From assembly GCF_024213555.1 (NCBI RefSeq), contig NZ_JANAVO010000001.1, positions 2,170,001 to 2,234,000 on the forward strand: a DNA stretch of 64,000 nt, given 5' to 3'. The DNA comes from Allokutzneria sp. A3M-2-11 16. Its GTDB lineage: Bacteria; Actinomycetota; Actinomycetes; Mycobacteriales; Pseudonocardiaceae. Positions 15,961 to 23,539 of the stretch are shown here, in pieces. How positions within the stretch are numbered: position 1 is the stretch's first letter; each line of letters starts with the position of its first letter. The notes beneath the pieces are model-generated. The model ran no database searches and was not told the origin of the DNA. It worked only from the letters and a program-made list of their open reading frames with translations. Both the position numbers and the translations under genes were made by a program.

Positions 15961-16583
15961 TGCGCCACCCCGCCGAGCGGCTCGCCGTAGCCGGCCGCAC
16001 GCAGCAGCGGCACCAGGTCGCCGAGTTCCATTCGCACTGGTCGGGACACTGCGGGTGTGCGCGCGTCGGCGACCAGGGCGACGAGCTGCGCCGCGGGCAG
16101 CCACACCCACCAGCGCCCAACGTCGGCCTTGCCGCGCCGGCGGACGACGAGCAGGCCGAGGTCGGCCGGAACCGTGCCGGGTCCGCCGAGGCGCTGCTGC
16201 TCGGTCTCGTCGAGCCATGCCTCGACGGCCTCGCGCGCCTGGTCCTTGACTTGCCACACGAGCGCAGGTGTGCCGGTGATGTCGCCGGGGTCGGCGACCG
16301 TGCGCCCGCCGGTGGTGAAGCCGGTCCGCACGGCGCGCTCGGCACCGGGGAACCCGTGGTCACGCAACCAGCCGGCGACCTTGCGCTCGGCCTCGGCACC
16401 GCGGCGCCGGTTGGCCGCGCCGAGCCGGGAACGGTCGACGGCCGAGGGGCTCGCACCCCCGGTTTCTGACCCCCGATAAGCGGCACTTACCGGTAGTGAG
16501 GCGGTGCGCCGAGCAGCCTCGCCCGCGTGCGCGCGACGGCGCCCGCGACCGGTCGCGACCGTCGGCTCATCGGTGTTGTTCAT
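15957..16583 (-). CDS. PD-(D/E)XK nuclease, Holliday-junction-resolvase-like
   Basis: The product is 208 residues from ATG 16,583, which has a GGGGGA ribosome binding site; a second ATG at 16,604 overlaps the preceding stop. The core reads NRRRGAEAERKVAGWL, then DPGDITG and VWQVKDQ, the spaced D...E/Q-x-K pattern of the PD-(D/E)XK fold found in archaeal-type Holliday junction resolvases and phage endonucleases. It lies in the replication/recombination block, which fits processing of replication intermediates. Confidence 0.7.
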   Translation of the reverse strand: MNNTDEPTVATGRGRRRAHAGEAARRTASLPVSAAYRGSETGGASPSAVDRSRLGAANRRRGAEAERKVAGWLRDHGFPGAERAVRTGFTTGGRTVADPGDITGTPALVWQVKDQAREAVEAWLDETEQQRLGGPGTVPADLGLLVVRRRGKADVGRWWVWLPAAQLVALVADARTPAVSRPVRMELGDLVPLLRAAGYGEPLGGVAQ

Positions 16584-16600
16584 GGTTTCCCCCAACGTGG

Positions 16601-17122
16601 TCATGACGTGGTGAGCGCGGCGTCGAGCCGGGCAGGGTGCGCGGGCGTCTTGGTGAGTGGTTTGCCACCGGGGCCGGTGCATCGGGTGCCGGGTTGGGCG
16701 CGGCAGTACGGGCACGGCACGCGGAGGTAGGCGCGTCGGGCATCGGCTTCGGCCTCGGCGTACTCGGGGTCGACTCCGCGGGTGATGGCGAGCGCGGCCG
16801 TCACGCGGGTGACTCCGTCGCGGATGGCGCGCAGTCCGGCGTCGTCGAGCTGACGCGCGGTGCGGCGGGCGCGCAGTTCGGCCTCGTGTCGCCGTTCGGC
16901 GGTCTCGCGTCGGATCATGCGCCAGAACGCGACGATGTCGGCCGGCATGACGGTCTCGCTGCTGTGCCGGTAGTGCTCACGGACCGCGGCACCTGCGACG
17001 TCGGCCGGGACGTCGTCGAGGATTCCTGTCCACATGGTCAGTACGTCCGGGTCGGGTTGCGGAATCCGGGCGTCGACGGCCGAAGCGGCGCCGAGCAGGG
17101 CGGCGACCTCCCCGCGGTTCAC
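16601..17122 (-). CDS. Zinc-finger phage protein next to the replication gene
   Basis: A 173-residue protein. The first 70 residues form a small helical domain (VLTMWTGILDDVPADVAGAA and PADIVAFWRMIR) like those in phage helicase-loader or primosome-type proteins. The C-terminus holds a zinc finger CPYCRAQPGTRC followed by H-P-A-R, a motif common in actinobacterial replication and phage genes. It overlaps the replication initiator gene by ATGA, suggesting a shared role in replication start. Confidence 0.65.
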   Translation of the reverse strand: MNRGEVAALLGAASAVDARIPQPDPDVLTMWTGILDDVPADVAGAAVREHYRHSSETVMPADIVAFWRMIRRETAERRHEAELRARRTARQLDDAGLRAIRDGVTRVTAALAITRGVDPEYAEAEADARRAYLRVPCPYCRAQPGTRCTGPGGKPLTKTPAHPARLDAALTTS

Positions 17123-18012
17123 CGGTGACCACCCTCGACGGCGAGCTGCTCGACGGGCTCGGCCGCGGGCGCCTCGGCGAGTGCCAACCAGCCGCGGACC
17201 TTGTCACCCCTCGCGCTGCGCGGTGTCGACGAGCGCGCGGTCGGGTGCTTGGCGAGCTGAGCGGCCTTGACCGCGTCGTCGTACAGGTGGGGCAGCAGAC
17301 CGGGCCGAGCATCAACTCGGCGGTTCCACTCGTCGAGCGCGGCACGCAGCGGCACCAGGTCGCCACCGTCGCGCAGGATGCCGTCGGCGTGCTTGGCAAG
17401 CGCGCGAATGGTCGCCGGCCGGTACGGGGCGCCGGTCTGCTCGCGCCAGGCGGACACCAGCCGGTAGGCGTCCGGACGTACTGCGCTCGCCGCGAGGTCG
17501 GCCGGGGTGGTGGTGCCTCGCGCGGGCGTGCGCGCGGTACGCGCGTGTGCCCGTGTGCGTGCATCCGCGGGCGCGAGGCTGCTTGGTTCCGTAGTTCGGT
17601 TCTGTAGTTCCGGTTCACCTTGGGCTGTCGCTGTGTCACCCGCGTGGGCTGTCGCCCTGACAGTCCGGGGGTGCCGCTGTGACACCGGGGGACTGTCGTT
17701 GTGACCACCAGGGGCGGGTGTCACCGCGTCCGGCCGCGGGTCGCTGTCGAGGGCGAGGCGGTACTCGTTCGATGTGTCGGCGCCGGAGCCACGCTGACGC
17801 CGAGCGCGAGCGATCAGCCGGCGGTCGGCGAGCGAGTCGAGGGCACGGCGCACCGTGCGCTCGGATGCTTCGGTCTCGCGGGCGAGGGTGCGCACTGAGG
17901 TCGTCGCGCGGCCGTCACGGTTAGCGTGCTCGGCGAGCACGACGAGAACGAGTTTCGGCATGGGACCGCCGGCGGTCTGCTCGGCGGCCCAGCGCAGCGC
18001 GTGCACGCTCAT
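17119..18012 (-). CDS. Replication initiator-like winged-helix protein
   Basis: A 297-residue protein with an N-terminal winged helix (KLVLVVLAEHANRDGRATTS, then TEASERTVRRALDSLADR) of the kind found in phage replication initiation proteins, a long disordered Thr/Ala/Arg linker, and a C-terminal helical domain (RLVSAWREQTGAPYRPATIR) resembling DnaD/DnaB-loader regions. The linker probably includes or lies near the origin in DNA, as in lambda O, but no clear iterons were found. Confidence 0.65.
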   Translation of the reverse strand: MSVHALRWAAEQTAGGPMPKLVLVVLAEHANRDGRATTSVRTLARETEASERTVRRALDSLADRRLIARARRQRGSGADTSNEYRLALDSDPRPDAVTPAPGGHNDSPPVSQRHPRTVRATAHAGDTATAQGEPELQNRTTEPSSLAPADARTRAHARTARTPARGTTTPADLAASAVRPDAYRLVSAWREQTGAPYRPATIRALAKHADGILRDGGDLVPLRAALDEWNRRVDARPGLLPHLYDDAVKAAQLAKHPTARSSTPRSARGDKVRGWLALAEAPAAEPVEQLAVEGGHR

Positions 18013-18257
18013 CGCGGACCCGCCGCGGCGTACTGCTCGGCGAGCACGGATGCGTCGACGTCGAGCAGCTCGGCGACCTGGTCGAGGGTGTCGCCGTTGC
18101 GGCGCCGGATGCGCAGCACCTCGGCGACCTCGGGCGCGGGCAGCGCTCGGTACGGCCGGCGCCCGTTGAGCGCGGCCTCGACGGCGAGCGCGTCGAGTCG
18201 GCGACCGGCGCCGTTGGTCGGTGTGTGGTCGGTGGTGCGAGTCGAGCCAGTGAACAT
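18009..18257 (-). CDS. Small HTH-type phage protein
   Basis: An 82-residue protein starting at ATG 18,257 (MFTGSTRTTDHTPTNGAG). A helix-turn-helix-like segment (RNGDTLDQVAELLDVDASVL) fills the C-terminal half. It overlaps the replication initiator by ATGA. It may be a regulator of the early operon or a replication accessory protein. Confidence 0.55.
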   Translation of the reverse strand: MFTGSTRTTDHTPTNGAGRRLDALAVEAALNGRRPYRALPAPEVAEVLRIRRRNGDTLDQVAELLDVDASVLAEQYAAAGPR

Positions 18258-18278
18258 GAAAACCCCAGGTGGAACGCA

Positions 18279-18308
18279 GCGGGCGCGGGCGTGCGTCACC
18301 GCGCCCGC
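18279..18308. terminator. GC-rich hairpin inside early operon
   Basis: A perfect 10-base stem (GCGGGCGCGG with CCGCGCCCGC, loop of 10) lies in the only real gap of the early operon, between the genes ending at 18,351 and starting at 18,257. Without a T-run it would be a weak terminator or attenuator. Confidence 0.35.
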
Positions 18309-18350
18309 CGCGAGGTGGCGACGGACTTCGTCGTATGTGGTGGTGGGCGG

Positions 18351-18689
18351 CTACGCGGCCGAGGCGCGCGTGTTGCCGATCCAGACCCGGTTACGGCTCG
18401 CGCGACGCGAGCGCCTACGGCTGCGGTACTCCCCGCACGGCACGATCAGCCGGCGTGCGGCCCACGTGCCGAGGACGGAGGGCAGCACGTTCGGTGAGTG
18501 CGCCTCGATGTCGTCGGGAATGCCCTTGCGGATGTCTTCCGCGGTGAACGGGTGCCCCTCGCGCACCAGTTCGGCGAGCACGGTCTCGGCGGCCTCGCGG
18601 TAGCGCCGGTGGACGGCGACCGCCGCGGCGAGGTTGGCCTCTTGGCCGGCGTTCCGGTCGGCGAAGGCTAGGGCGAGCTGGTCGACCAC
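18351..18689 (-). CDS. Conserved actinophage early protein
   Basis: A 112-residue protein from a GTG at 18,689 (VVDQLALAFADRNAGQEANL). The pattern of an N-terminal helix, a short EGHPFTAEDIRKGIP segment and a basic C-terminus ending RVWIG recurs in many actinophage early operons, where a winged-helix-like fold has been suggested. No enzyme motif is visible. It overlaps the Cys-rich gene upstream by 22 bases. Confidence 0.6.
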   Translation of the reverse strand: MVDQLALAFADRNAGQEANLAAAVAVHRRYREAAETVLAELVREGHPFTAEDIRKGIPDDIEAHSPNVLPSVLGTWAARRLIVPCGEYRSRRRSRRASRNRVWIGNTRASAA

Positions 18690-18937
18690 GGCGGCGCCTC
18701 CCTTCCCGTCGGCGCGGTGCGGATGTCGCGCGCCCACTCGACCAGGTCGGCCAGCAGCACGCGGTACGCGACAGCCTCGACGGCCCGCTGCGCCGGAGTG
18801 CGCGACTGCACCACGGCGCAGGTCGGGCACTCCGGGCAGCACGGCGCGCAGTCCGCGGGGTCGCAGCAGCCGCGGGTCGAGTGAGCGCCACAGCAGACGG
18901 TCACCCGGCCCGTCGACACGATCTCGGCGACGGTCAC
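18668..18937 (-). CDS. Cys-rich small phage protein
   Basis: An 89-residue protein starting at a GTG overlapping the previous stop (GTGA). Nine cysteines crowd residues 15-42, as CCGAHSTRGCC, CAPCCPECPTC and neighbours, a density typical of metal-binding modules or metallothionein-like folds. The C-terminal half is helical (VEAVAYRVLLADLVEWARDI). Function unknown; expressed with recombination genes. Confidence 0.55.
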   Translation of the reverse strand: MTVAEIVSTGRVTVCCGAHSTRGCCDPADCAPCCPECPTCAVVQSRTPAQRAVEAVAYRVLLADLVEWARDIRTAPTGREAPPWSTSSP

Positions 18938-19350
18938 GAGGCCACCCCCCGAAGTGCGTTGCGGAGGGTGGACAGGGACCGCTCGGCGCGCTGTGCCCGC
19001 TGCTTCCACTCGTCGCGCTCGCTGGTCATCTCGTCGAGTTCGCTCGTGATGTCGTCGAAGTCGACCAGGCGGCGAAACACCTCGGCGAGCGACAGCTCGC
19101 CGAACGGCGCGAGCACGCTCGTTCGCGCCGGCACGTTGTCGGTGCGGTGCTTGTTCAGGTGCGGCCGGATCGACCGGACGTTCGCCGAGGTGTAGTCGCA
19201 GTGCACGCACCCGTAGGTCGTGCTGCCATCCTCCAACAGCAGGGTTCGCGTCTGCTGCCACAGCACCGGCGTACCTGCACGGCTACGCATAGGCGCCTCG
19301 GTGGGCTCATCGGCGATGACCTCCAGCCCGTTGACGACGGTCGCGGTCAT
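18934..19350 (-). CDS. C2H2-type zinc finger, coiled-coil phage protein
   Basis: A 138-residue protein from ATG 19,350. Around residues 47-69 it has YGCVHCDYTSANVRSIRPHL followed by NKHR, a C-x2-C-x12-H-x3-H finger of the classical type, which is uncommon in bacteria but recurrent in actinophages. A leucine-rich and charged coiled coil (FDDITSELDEMTSERDEWKQ) fills the C-terminus. ATGA overlap with recT suggests a recombination or DNA-binding accessory role. Confidence 0.65.
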   Translation of the reverse strand: MTATVVNGLEVIADEPTEAPMRSRAGTPVLWQQTRTLLLEDGSTTYGCVHCDYTSANVRSIRPHLNKHRTDNVPARTSVLAPFGELSLAEVFRRLVDFDDITSELDEMTSERDEWKQRAQRAERSLSTLRNALRGVAS

Positions 19351-20171
19351 CGCGTACCACCCGCCGCGGCCTCGGCGTCGGCCGGCTCGTCGGGCCATTC
19401 CTCGACGAGTTCGGCGTCGACGATGTCCTCGGCCGGCGTCGCCGGTGCGTCGGGCACCTGGTCGAGCGGCGGCAACGCCTCGACAGGCACCTCGGGCAGC
19501 CGCACGTACTCGGCCGAGGTCGGCACCCACTTCGCGAGCTGGTGAGCGGCCGACTTGAGCCACATCGACGCCGGGTTCCACTGCCACGGCGAGTACTGCG
19601 AGTCGGCCCCGTCCGCCTTGGACTTGATCAGGGCAATGTCGTCGCCGGACAAGACAACGACCTTGCTCGTCGCGCCGTCACGCATCACCGCGTAGGCGTA
19701 GGCGAGCACCAGGTCGCCGCGGGGCGAACGCCAGTCGACGCCGTGCACCGGCCGGTCGTGCTCGCCGGGGTTGTAGTCGAACCGATCGTGCTCGCGCACA
19801 ACCTCGACCTTCACCGACGACACCGCGCCGGCCCGGTACATGAGTTCGACCTCGCCCTGATACCCGGTGATGCCGAGCACCTCGGGGCGCCCCTTGACCT
19901 TGCGCGGCACGAGGTAGAACTGCTCCGTGCCAGGTTCCAAACCTTTGCGCGCGGCTTCAAGGAGAGCCTTCAACAGCGAGGCGGGGTTGCTCTTGGCTGC
20001 CTGCTCAAGCTGCTTGTTTCCGCGGATGGCGGACTGTGCCACCCGCAACCACGTGTCGGCCTTGATGTGGCTCGGCAGCACGGTTGCAAAGTCGGTGCGG
20101 TACTTGCGCACCAGGGCCGTCGGAGAGCTGTCGCGCTGCGCGACGGCGGTCGAAATGGTCTGGCCGGTCAT
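19347..20171 (-). CDS. recT: RecT-family single-strand annealing protein
   Basis: A 274-residue protein with the RecT hallmarks: an N-terminal LPSHIKADTWLRVAQSAIRG segment, KALLEAARKGLEPGTEQFYL, and VLGITGYQGEVELMYRAG, followed by SPWQWNPASMWLKSAAHQLA. It binds single strands and anneals complementary DNA together with a 5'-3' exonuclease, whose gene lies immediately upstream with an ATGA overlap. The acidic, Ala/Pro-rich tail is typical for a protein-interaction end. Confidence 0.92.
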   Translation of the reverse strand: MTGQTISTAVAQRDSSPTALVRKYRTDFATVLPSHIKADTWLRVAQSAIRGNKQLEQAAKSNPASLLKALLEAARKGLEPGTEQFYLVPRKVKGRPEVLGITGYQGEVELMYRAGAVSSVKVEVVREHDRFDYNPGEHDRPVHGVDWRSPRGDLVLAYAYAVMRDGATSKVVVLSGDDIALIKSKADGADSQYSPWQWNPASMWLKSAAHQLAKWVPTSAEYVRLPEVPVEALPPLDQVPDAPATPAEDIVDAELVEEWPDEPADAEAAAGGTR

Positions 20172-21073
20172 GCTGCTGCGCTCACCTTCTGCGGCGTTGA
20201 ACGGATAGGAGACGGGCGCAGGGAAGGGGGCGCGTCACCGCGGCCCGGCACCCGGATTGCGATGGACTCGCCGGCGACCACGGCGCGGCGACCGGAGCCG
20301 AGCGCGTCGAGTACCTCGGCCGTTGCCTGTTGCTTGGCTGCCTCGGCCGACTTGTGCTCGGCCACGGTCCGCCGGTAGCGCTCGGCGAGTGCCGGCTCGA
20401 TCTCGACCTCGACGTCGTCGATATCGGGGTGCAGCTCGCGCACCACGCGGTAGGTCGCCCCGTGCTCGTCGATGTCGGGTCGCTCGTCGCGCTCGATGGT
20501 GTCGAGAAACTCGCGGCCGGCGGTGCGCAGCACTTCAACCTCGGCGAGGTTCCAGTCGACGACGTACTCGCGGAAGTTCAACCCCGAGGTGAGCACGGCG
20601 ACGTGTGCGCGGCGCAGGCCGAGCGTGTCTAGCTGCCACATGACCTGAGCGCGGTAATGCACCGGGATCTCGTCGGTACCCGGTTCACCCCACTTGTCCG
20701 TATCCGTGGCCGTCTTGATCTCCAACAGCGCCCGGCCCGCGACCGCGGACAGCAGCCGGTCGGGCGTGGCCACCTGCCACGGCCGGTGCCGGCTCGCCCA
20801 TGTGCCCGTGCGACGCACCCGGTACTCGGGATGCTCGGCCGCGAACCACTCGGCGACGACAGCCTCAAACAGGCGACCCCGCCGCATGGCATCGTTGTCG
20901 GGCTCCGGTGCTGCAAGGCCCTTCTTCTTGTGCCACAACGAAAAACGGCTCTCCCAAGGCGACAACCCCAGAACGGCGGCGATCTCCGAGCCCCCCAGCC
21001 CGGACGCACGCGCGGAAAACCATTCAGCAGAGCCGGGCGCCCACGTTCCCAGTCGAACCGCGGCGGTGCTCAT
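20168..21073 (-). CDS. YqaJ-type exonuclease
   Basis: A 301-residue nuclease of the lambda Exo/YqaJ family: WFSARASGLGGSEIAAVLGL near the start, then FEAVVAEWFAAEHP, PDRLL and LLEIKTA (catalytic D...E-x-K), with the conserved YRAQVMWQLDTLG helix. It digests 5' strands to feed RecT. A charged helical C-terminus follows. It starts within the stop of the cro-like gene (ATGA), the first gene of the operon. Confidence 0.9.
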   Translation of the reverse strand: MSTAAVRLGTWAPGSAEWFSARASGLGGSEIAAVLGLSPWESRFSLWHKKKGLAAPEPDNDAMRRGRLFEAVVAEWFAAEHPEYRVRRTGTWASRHRPWQVATPDRLLSAVAGRALLEIKTATDTDKWGEPGTDEIPVHYRAQVMWQLDTLGLRRAHVAVLTSGLNFREYVVDWNLAEVEVLRTAGREFLDTIERDERPDIDEHGATYRVVRELHPDIDDVEVEIEPALAERYRRTVAEHKSAEAAKQQATAEVLDALGSGRRAVVAGESIAIRVPGRGDAPPSLRPSPIRSTPQKVSAAA

Positions 21074-21309
21074 GCTGCGACCTCGTCGGCGACCTCGCCG
21101 ACCTCGAACACCTCGTCGAACGACACGTCAAACGCGGTAAGGGTGGCCGCGATGAACGGGTTTCCCGGCAACTGCTCCCCGTCGAGCACACGCCCGACGG
21201 TGGACTGCGAAACACCGAGCCTCTTCGCGATGGCGTAGCGCGATGTGAGCCCAGCGCCGTTCGCGATCTTGTCGAGCGCATCGACGCGGATGCGCACGCG
21301 TGGTGACAT
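21070..21309 (-). CDS. Cro-like HTH regulator
   Basis: A 79-residue protein from ATG 21,309 (MSPRVRIRVDALDKIANGAG). The XRE-type helix-turn-helix is SRYAIAKRLGVSQSTVGRVL. It is the first gene of the leftward early operon and is divergent from the repressor gene, the position of cro in lambdoid switches. The acidic C-terminus (FDEVFEVGEVADEV) is short. Confidence 0.8.
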   Translation of the reverse strand: MSPRVRIRVDALDKIANGAGLTSRYAIAKRLGVSQSTVGRVLDGEQLPGNPFIAATLTAFDVSFDEVFEVGEVADEVAA

Positions 21310-21498
21310 TGAGTACTCCCCCACAGAGTTTCGCGGGCGGAAGTTGACCACCCGCGAAGCCGACACTACGTGCGTCTACAAGCGACTTTCAACGGTTGCG
21401 TGCGCGGAAGTACCTGGTAGATCAGTCGACGGAGGGAGCTGTCCTCCCTTCGTACGGGGGATGTCGGTACTTCCGTCCCCGAAAGTAGGATGTGCTAC
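21310..21498. promoter_or_regulatory. Lysogeny switch region with inverted operator half-sites
   Basis: The divergent gap between the cro-like and repressor genes holds GGAAGTACC at 21,406-21,414 and its inverse GGTACTTCC at 21,466-21,474, plus related GGAAGT/GAAAGT motifs near 21,338 and 21,481 and a GGGAG/CTCCC inverted repeat at about 21,433-21,448. These are candidate operators for the repressor and Cro, controlling early and maintenance promoters. Confidence 0.6.
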
Positions 21499-21966
21499 AT
21501 GAGTGACACGGCATGGTCGCGCTACGTTGACGACCAGCTCGCCCGGTTGGGGTGGTCCCCGGCCCGACTATCGCGTGAATCGAACGTTTCCGAGGGACGC
21601 ATTTCCACTTGGCGCACAAAGGGAACCGCTCCCACGCTCGACAACGCACGCGCGGTCGCGAAGGCGTTCAACGTTGATCTTTTGCCCCTGCTTGCCGCGG
21701 CCGGTTTGCTCACTGACGAGGAAGTCAGCCGACCACTCTCCGCGTACACAGACCACGAAATCTGTAGCGAGATCGAACGACGATTCGCGCGACTCAGGCG
21801 GCGTGTTCCCGATGATCAGGTGAGAGTTGCCACAAACGGCGCCGGTAACTCGTTGACACTGGTCGCCGATGAGCCAAGTGGGAAGATGTTGAGAGATCAA
21901 CAAGATGAAGCCTGGACAAGCGATGCGGAGTTGCCCGACCCACCCGGACCGGAGACCGGCGCCTGA
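21499..21966 (+). CDS. Phage repressor, XRE family
   Basis: A 155-residue protein from ATG 21,499 with an N-terminal helix-turn-helix (SPARLSRESNVSEGRISTWR) and a C-terminal acidic, Pro-rich tail. There is no LexA/CI-type autocleavage peptidase domain, so inactivation probably depends on the ImmA-like protease encoded 22 bases downstream. The codon use is more A/T-rich than in the structural genes. Confidence 0.82.
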   Translation: MSDTAWSRYVDDQLARLGWSPARLSRESNVSEGRISTWRTKGTAPTLDNARAVAKAFNVDLLPLLAAAGLLTDEEVSRPLSAYTDHEICSEIERRFARLRRRVPDDQVRVATNGAGNSLTLVADEPSGKMLRDQQDEAWTSDAELPDPPGPETGA

Positions 21967-21988
21967 CGTGTCGCGTTGACGCAAAGGG

Positions 21989-22522
21989 GTGGGCTTGCAC
22001 TGGGGGCAACGCTATGACCCCCTCGGACACGCCGAGTCGCTCGGTGCCGAGGTCTACCCATCATGGAAGGTGTCCGGTTGGGGCGACTACCGCGCCGGCC
22101 GGATTCGGTACCACCCGCGGCTCACACAAGCCGAGGCGCGATGCACGGTCGCGCACGAAGTCGTTCACCACGAACACCGCGACGACGTTCTCGGGTACTG
22201 CGGCGTCGGATGGCTCGACGCGCGGCTCGAACACCAAGTGCACGCCGTCGCCGCTCGGCGCCTGGTCGTCGTCTCCGACCTCGCCGAGGCGGTGCGATGG
22301 TCCGACTACCCGAACGAGATCGCCGAACAGCTCGTCGTCGACACCCGCACGCTCTATGTGCGGGTGCTCGGCCTCTCCCTCGACGACTACCGCGAGCTAC
22401 AGGTGCGCGCCCGTGGCAGCGTCCGCCGCTCGCTCGACGACGTCCGCCGGTTCGCGGCGAGACGGCTCCCGACCTGCTGTTCGCCTCGCCGAACCAAGAT
22501 CAAAGCCAGTGCACACGACTAG
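21989..22522 (+). CDS. ImmA/IrrE-type metallopeptidase
   Basis: A 177-residue protein from a GTG at 21,989 with the zinc motif HEVVH at 56-60 (within AHEVVHHEH). ImmA/IrrE proteases cleave phage or element repressors to trigger induction. Its position directly behind the repressor gene fits that role. It is the last phage gene before the border. Confidence 0.85.
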   Translation: MGLHWGQRYDPLGHAESLGAEVYPSWKVSGWGDYRAGRIRYHPRLTQAEARCTVAHEVVHHEHRDDVLGYCGVGWLDARLEHQVHAVAARRLVVVSDLAEAVRWSDYPNEIAEQLVVDTRTLYVRVLGLSLDDYRELQVRARGSVRRSLDDVRRFAARRLPTCCSPRRTKIKASAHD

Positions 22523-22596
22523 GCGGGTTGCGCTCGCTGGTACGGTGCGTTTGTCCAGTACAGGACCAGGCGAGCACAGCGCAAAGCCTCGTACAG

Positions 22597-22650
22597 CTTG
22601 AAAGCGGGAGACCTGAGAAGGTCCGGGGTTCAAGTCCCTCCACTTCCGCA
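22597..22650 (+). other. Prophage attachment site: 3' half of tRNA-Ser(UGA)
   Basis: The stretch begins with an anticodon loop CTTGAAA (anticodon TGA), continues with the 3' anticodon strand GCGGG, a class II variable arm with pairing GACC/GGTC, a T-arm around GGGGTTCAAGTCCC and ends with an acceptor strand CACTTCC plus G. Nothing upstream can form the 5' half (the bases before CTTGAAA do not pair with GCGGG). This is the expected attR of an element that crossed over in the anticodon loop of a serine tRNA. The T-stem shows one mismatch, so the copy may be decaying. Confidence 0.75.
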
Positions 22651-22771
22651 AGATCACCCCTGACAACGGCAATGATCGTCGTCTCCGGTCTTGGGTCTCA
22701 CGGCTGCACCGATTGAGTGGAGTGCGCCGGAACCGGTCCGGGGCTGTTCGGGTGGCGGCAGTGTCGAGGTC

Positions 22772-23539
22772 GTGTCCATCCGCAGCGAGGTCGTCGCAGC
22801 CGCCCGCACGGCCGTTGCCGGGCTGTCCGTCGAGCTGATCGACGCCGCTGAGAACGCCATCGACTCCGCCGCCACGTACTGGCAACACGCCACACAAGGC
22901 GGAATCGATGATGCGGTCAGTGAGGTGCACACCCGGTTCGAGGTCGCCAAGGACGATCTGCACGCGGTGCGGCAACTCCTGGCTCAGGTGCCTGTCCGAG
23001 TCGAAGCGTGGATCGCCGGTCTTGGCGGTCGCCGTGCCCCGGGCGGCGGTTCCACCGCGGCTGAACCGCCGGACCATCTGACACTCGTGCCAACTCAAGC
23101 CGAACGCGCCCGGCGGCTCGAACGTGCCCGTGCCGAGTTGCCGGTTCCCCTTGACGGGGGTCGTACATCGGGTGCGTGGGTCGCGCCGGACGGAACGGTC
23201 GTGCCGTTGGTCTCTGGTGAGAACAGTCGGTGGTTCGGTGCCGCGGCGAAGCACGCACATGCGATGGGGCTGTGTCGGCCGGTCGGGCCGCCAACGCTGG
23301 CGCGTCATGTGGAGATCCAGTTCGCTATGCGCATGCGCGAGATGACCGCCGCCCGGCCAGGCGGTACGGCACCGATGCGCGAGACCATCGTGATCAACCG
23401 CAAGCCTTGCGGCATCGACCCGCCACCCCAGGACCTGTCTTGTGACAAGCACCTGGCAGCGTTCCTGCCACCTGGTGCCGAACTCACTGTCGTGGTCCGT
23501 GACGGCAGCAGCTACACCTATCGAGGAGTCGAGCAGTGA
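22772..23539 (+). CDS. SCP1.201/DddA-like deaminase toxin
   Basis: A 255-residue protein from a GTG at 22,772; a TTG at 22,691 would add 27 residues. The N-terminal 85 residues are helical and could be a delivery or partner-binding part. The C-terminal 100 residues match SCP1.201-like deaminases: SGAWVAPDGTVVPLVSGE, then HVEIQFAMRM (catalytic His 179 and Glu 181) and a zinc cysteine pair at 213 and 224 (PCGIDPPPQDLSC), followed by LPPGAELTVV. DddA, in this superfamily, converts cytosine to uracil in DNA. The next gene encodes an Imm1-type immunity protein and overlaps by four bases, so this is a toxin-immunity pair. Whether it acts on double- or single-stranded DNA, or RNA, is open. Confidence 0.82.
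   Translation: MSIRSEVVAAARTAVAGLSVELIDAAENAIDSAATYWQHATQGGIDDAVSEVHTRFEVAKDDLHAVRQLLAQVPVRVEAWIAGLGGRRAPGGGSTAAEPPDHLTLVPTQAERARRLERARAELPVPLDGGRTSGAWVAPDGTVVPLVSGENSRWFGAAAKHAHAMGLCRPVGPPTLARHVEIQFAMRMREMTAARPGGTAPMRETIVINRKPCGIDPPPQDLSCDKHLAAFLPPGAELTVVVRDGSSYTYRGVEQ

Larger units (their letters stand above)
1..22650. mobile_element. Right-hand part of a siphovirus-like prophage
   Basis: A nearly continuous minus-strand series of phage genes runs in standard order from the lysogeny switch (21-22.5 kb) through recombination and replication genes, terminase, portal, head and tail genes to a tape measure cut by the left edge. The right border is the 3' half of a serine tRNA at 22,597-22,650. 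Integrase, lysis, distal tail genes and the left attachment site are not in the window. The structural genes seen are intact, so the element may still be inducible, but that is inference. Confidence 0.93.

Noticed and set aside
22550-22650. A complete tRNA gene at the prophage border
   Set aside because: Only the 3' half from the anticodon loop onward can fold; no 5' acceptor, D-arm or 5' anticodon strand is present.
21967-22771. An integrase gene at the right end of the prophage
   Set aside because: The only gene there is the ImmA-type protease; no tyrosine or serine recombinase motif is visible, so the integrase must lie at the unseen end or be lost.
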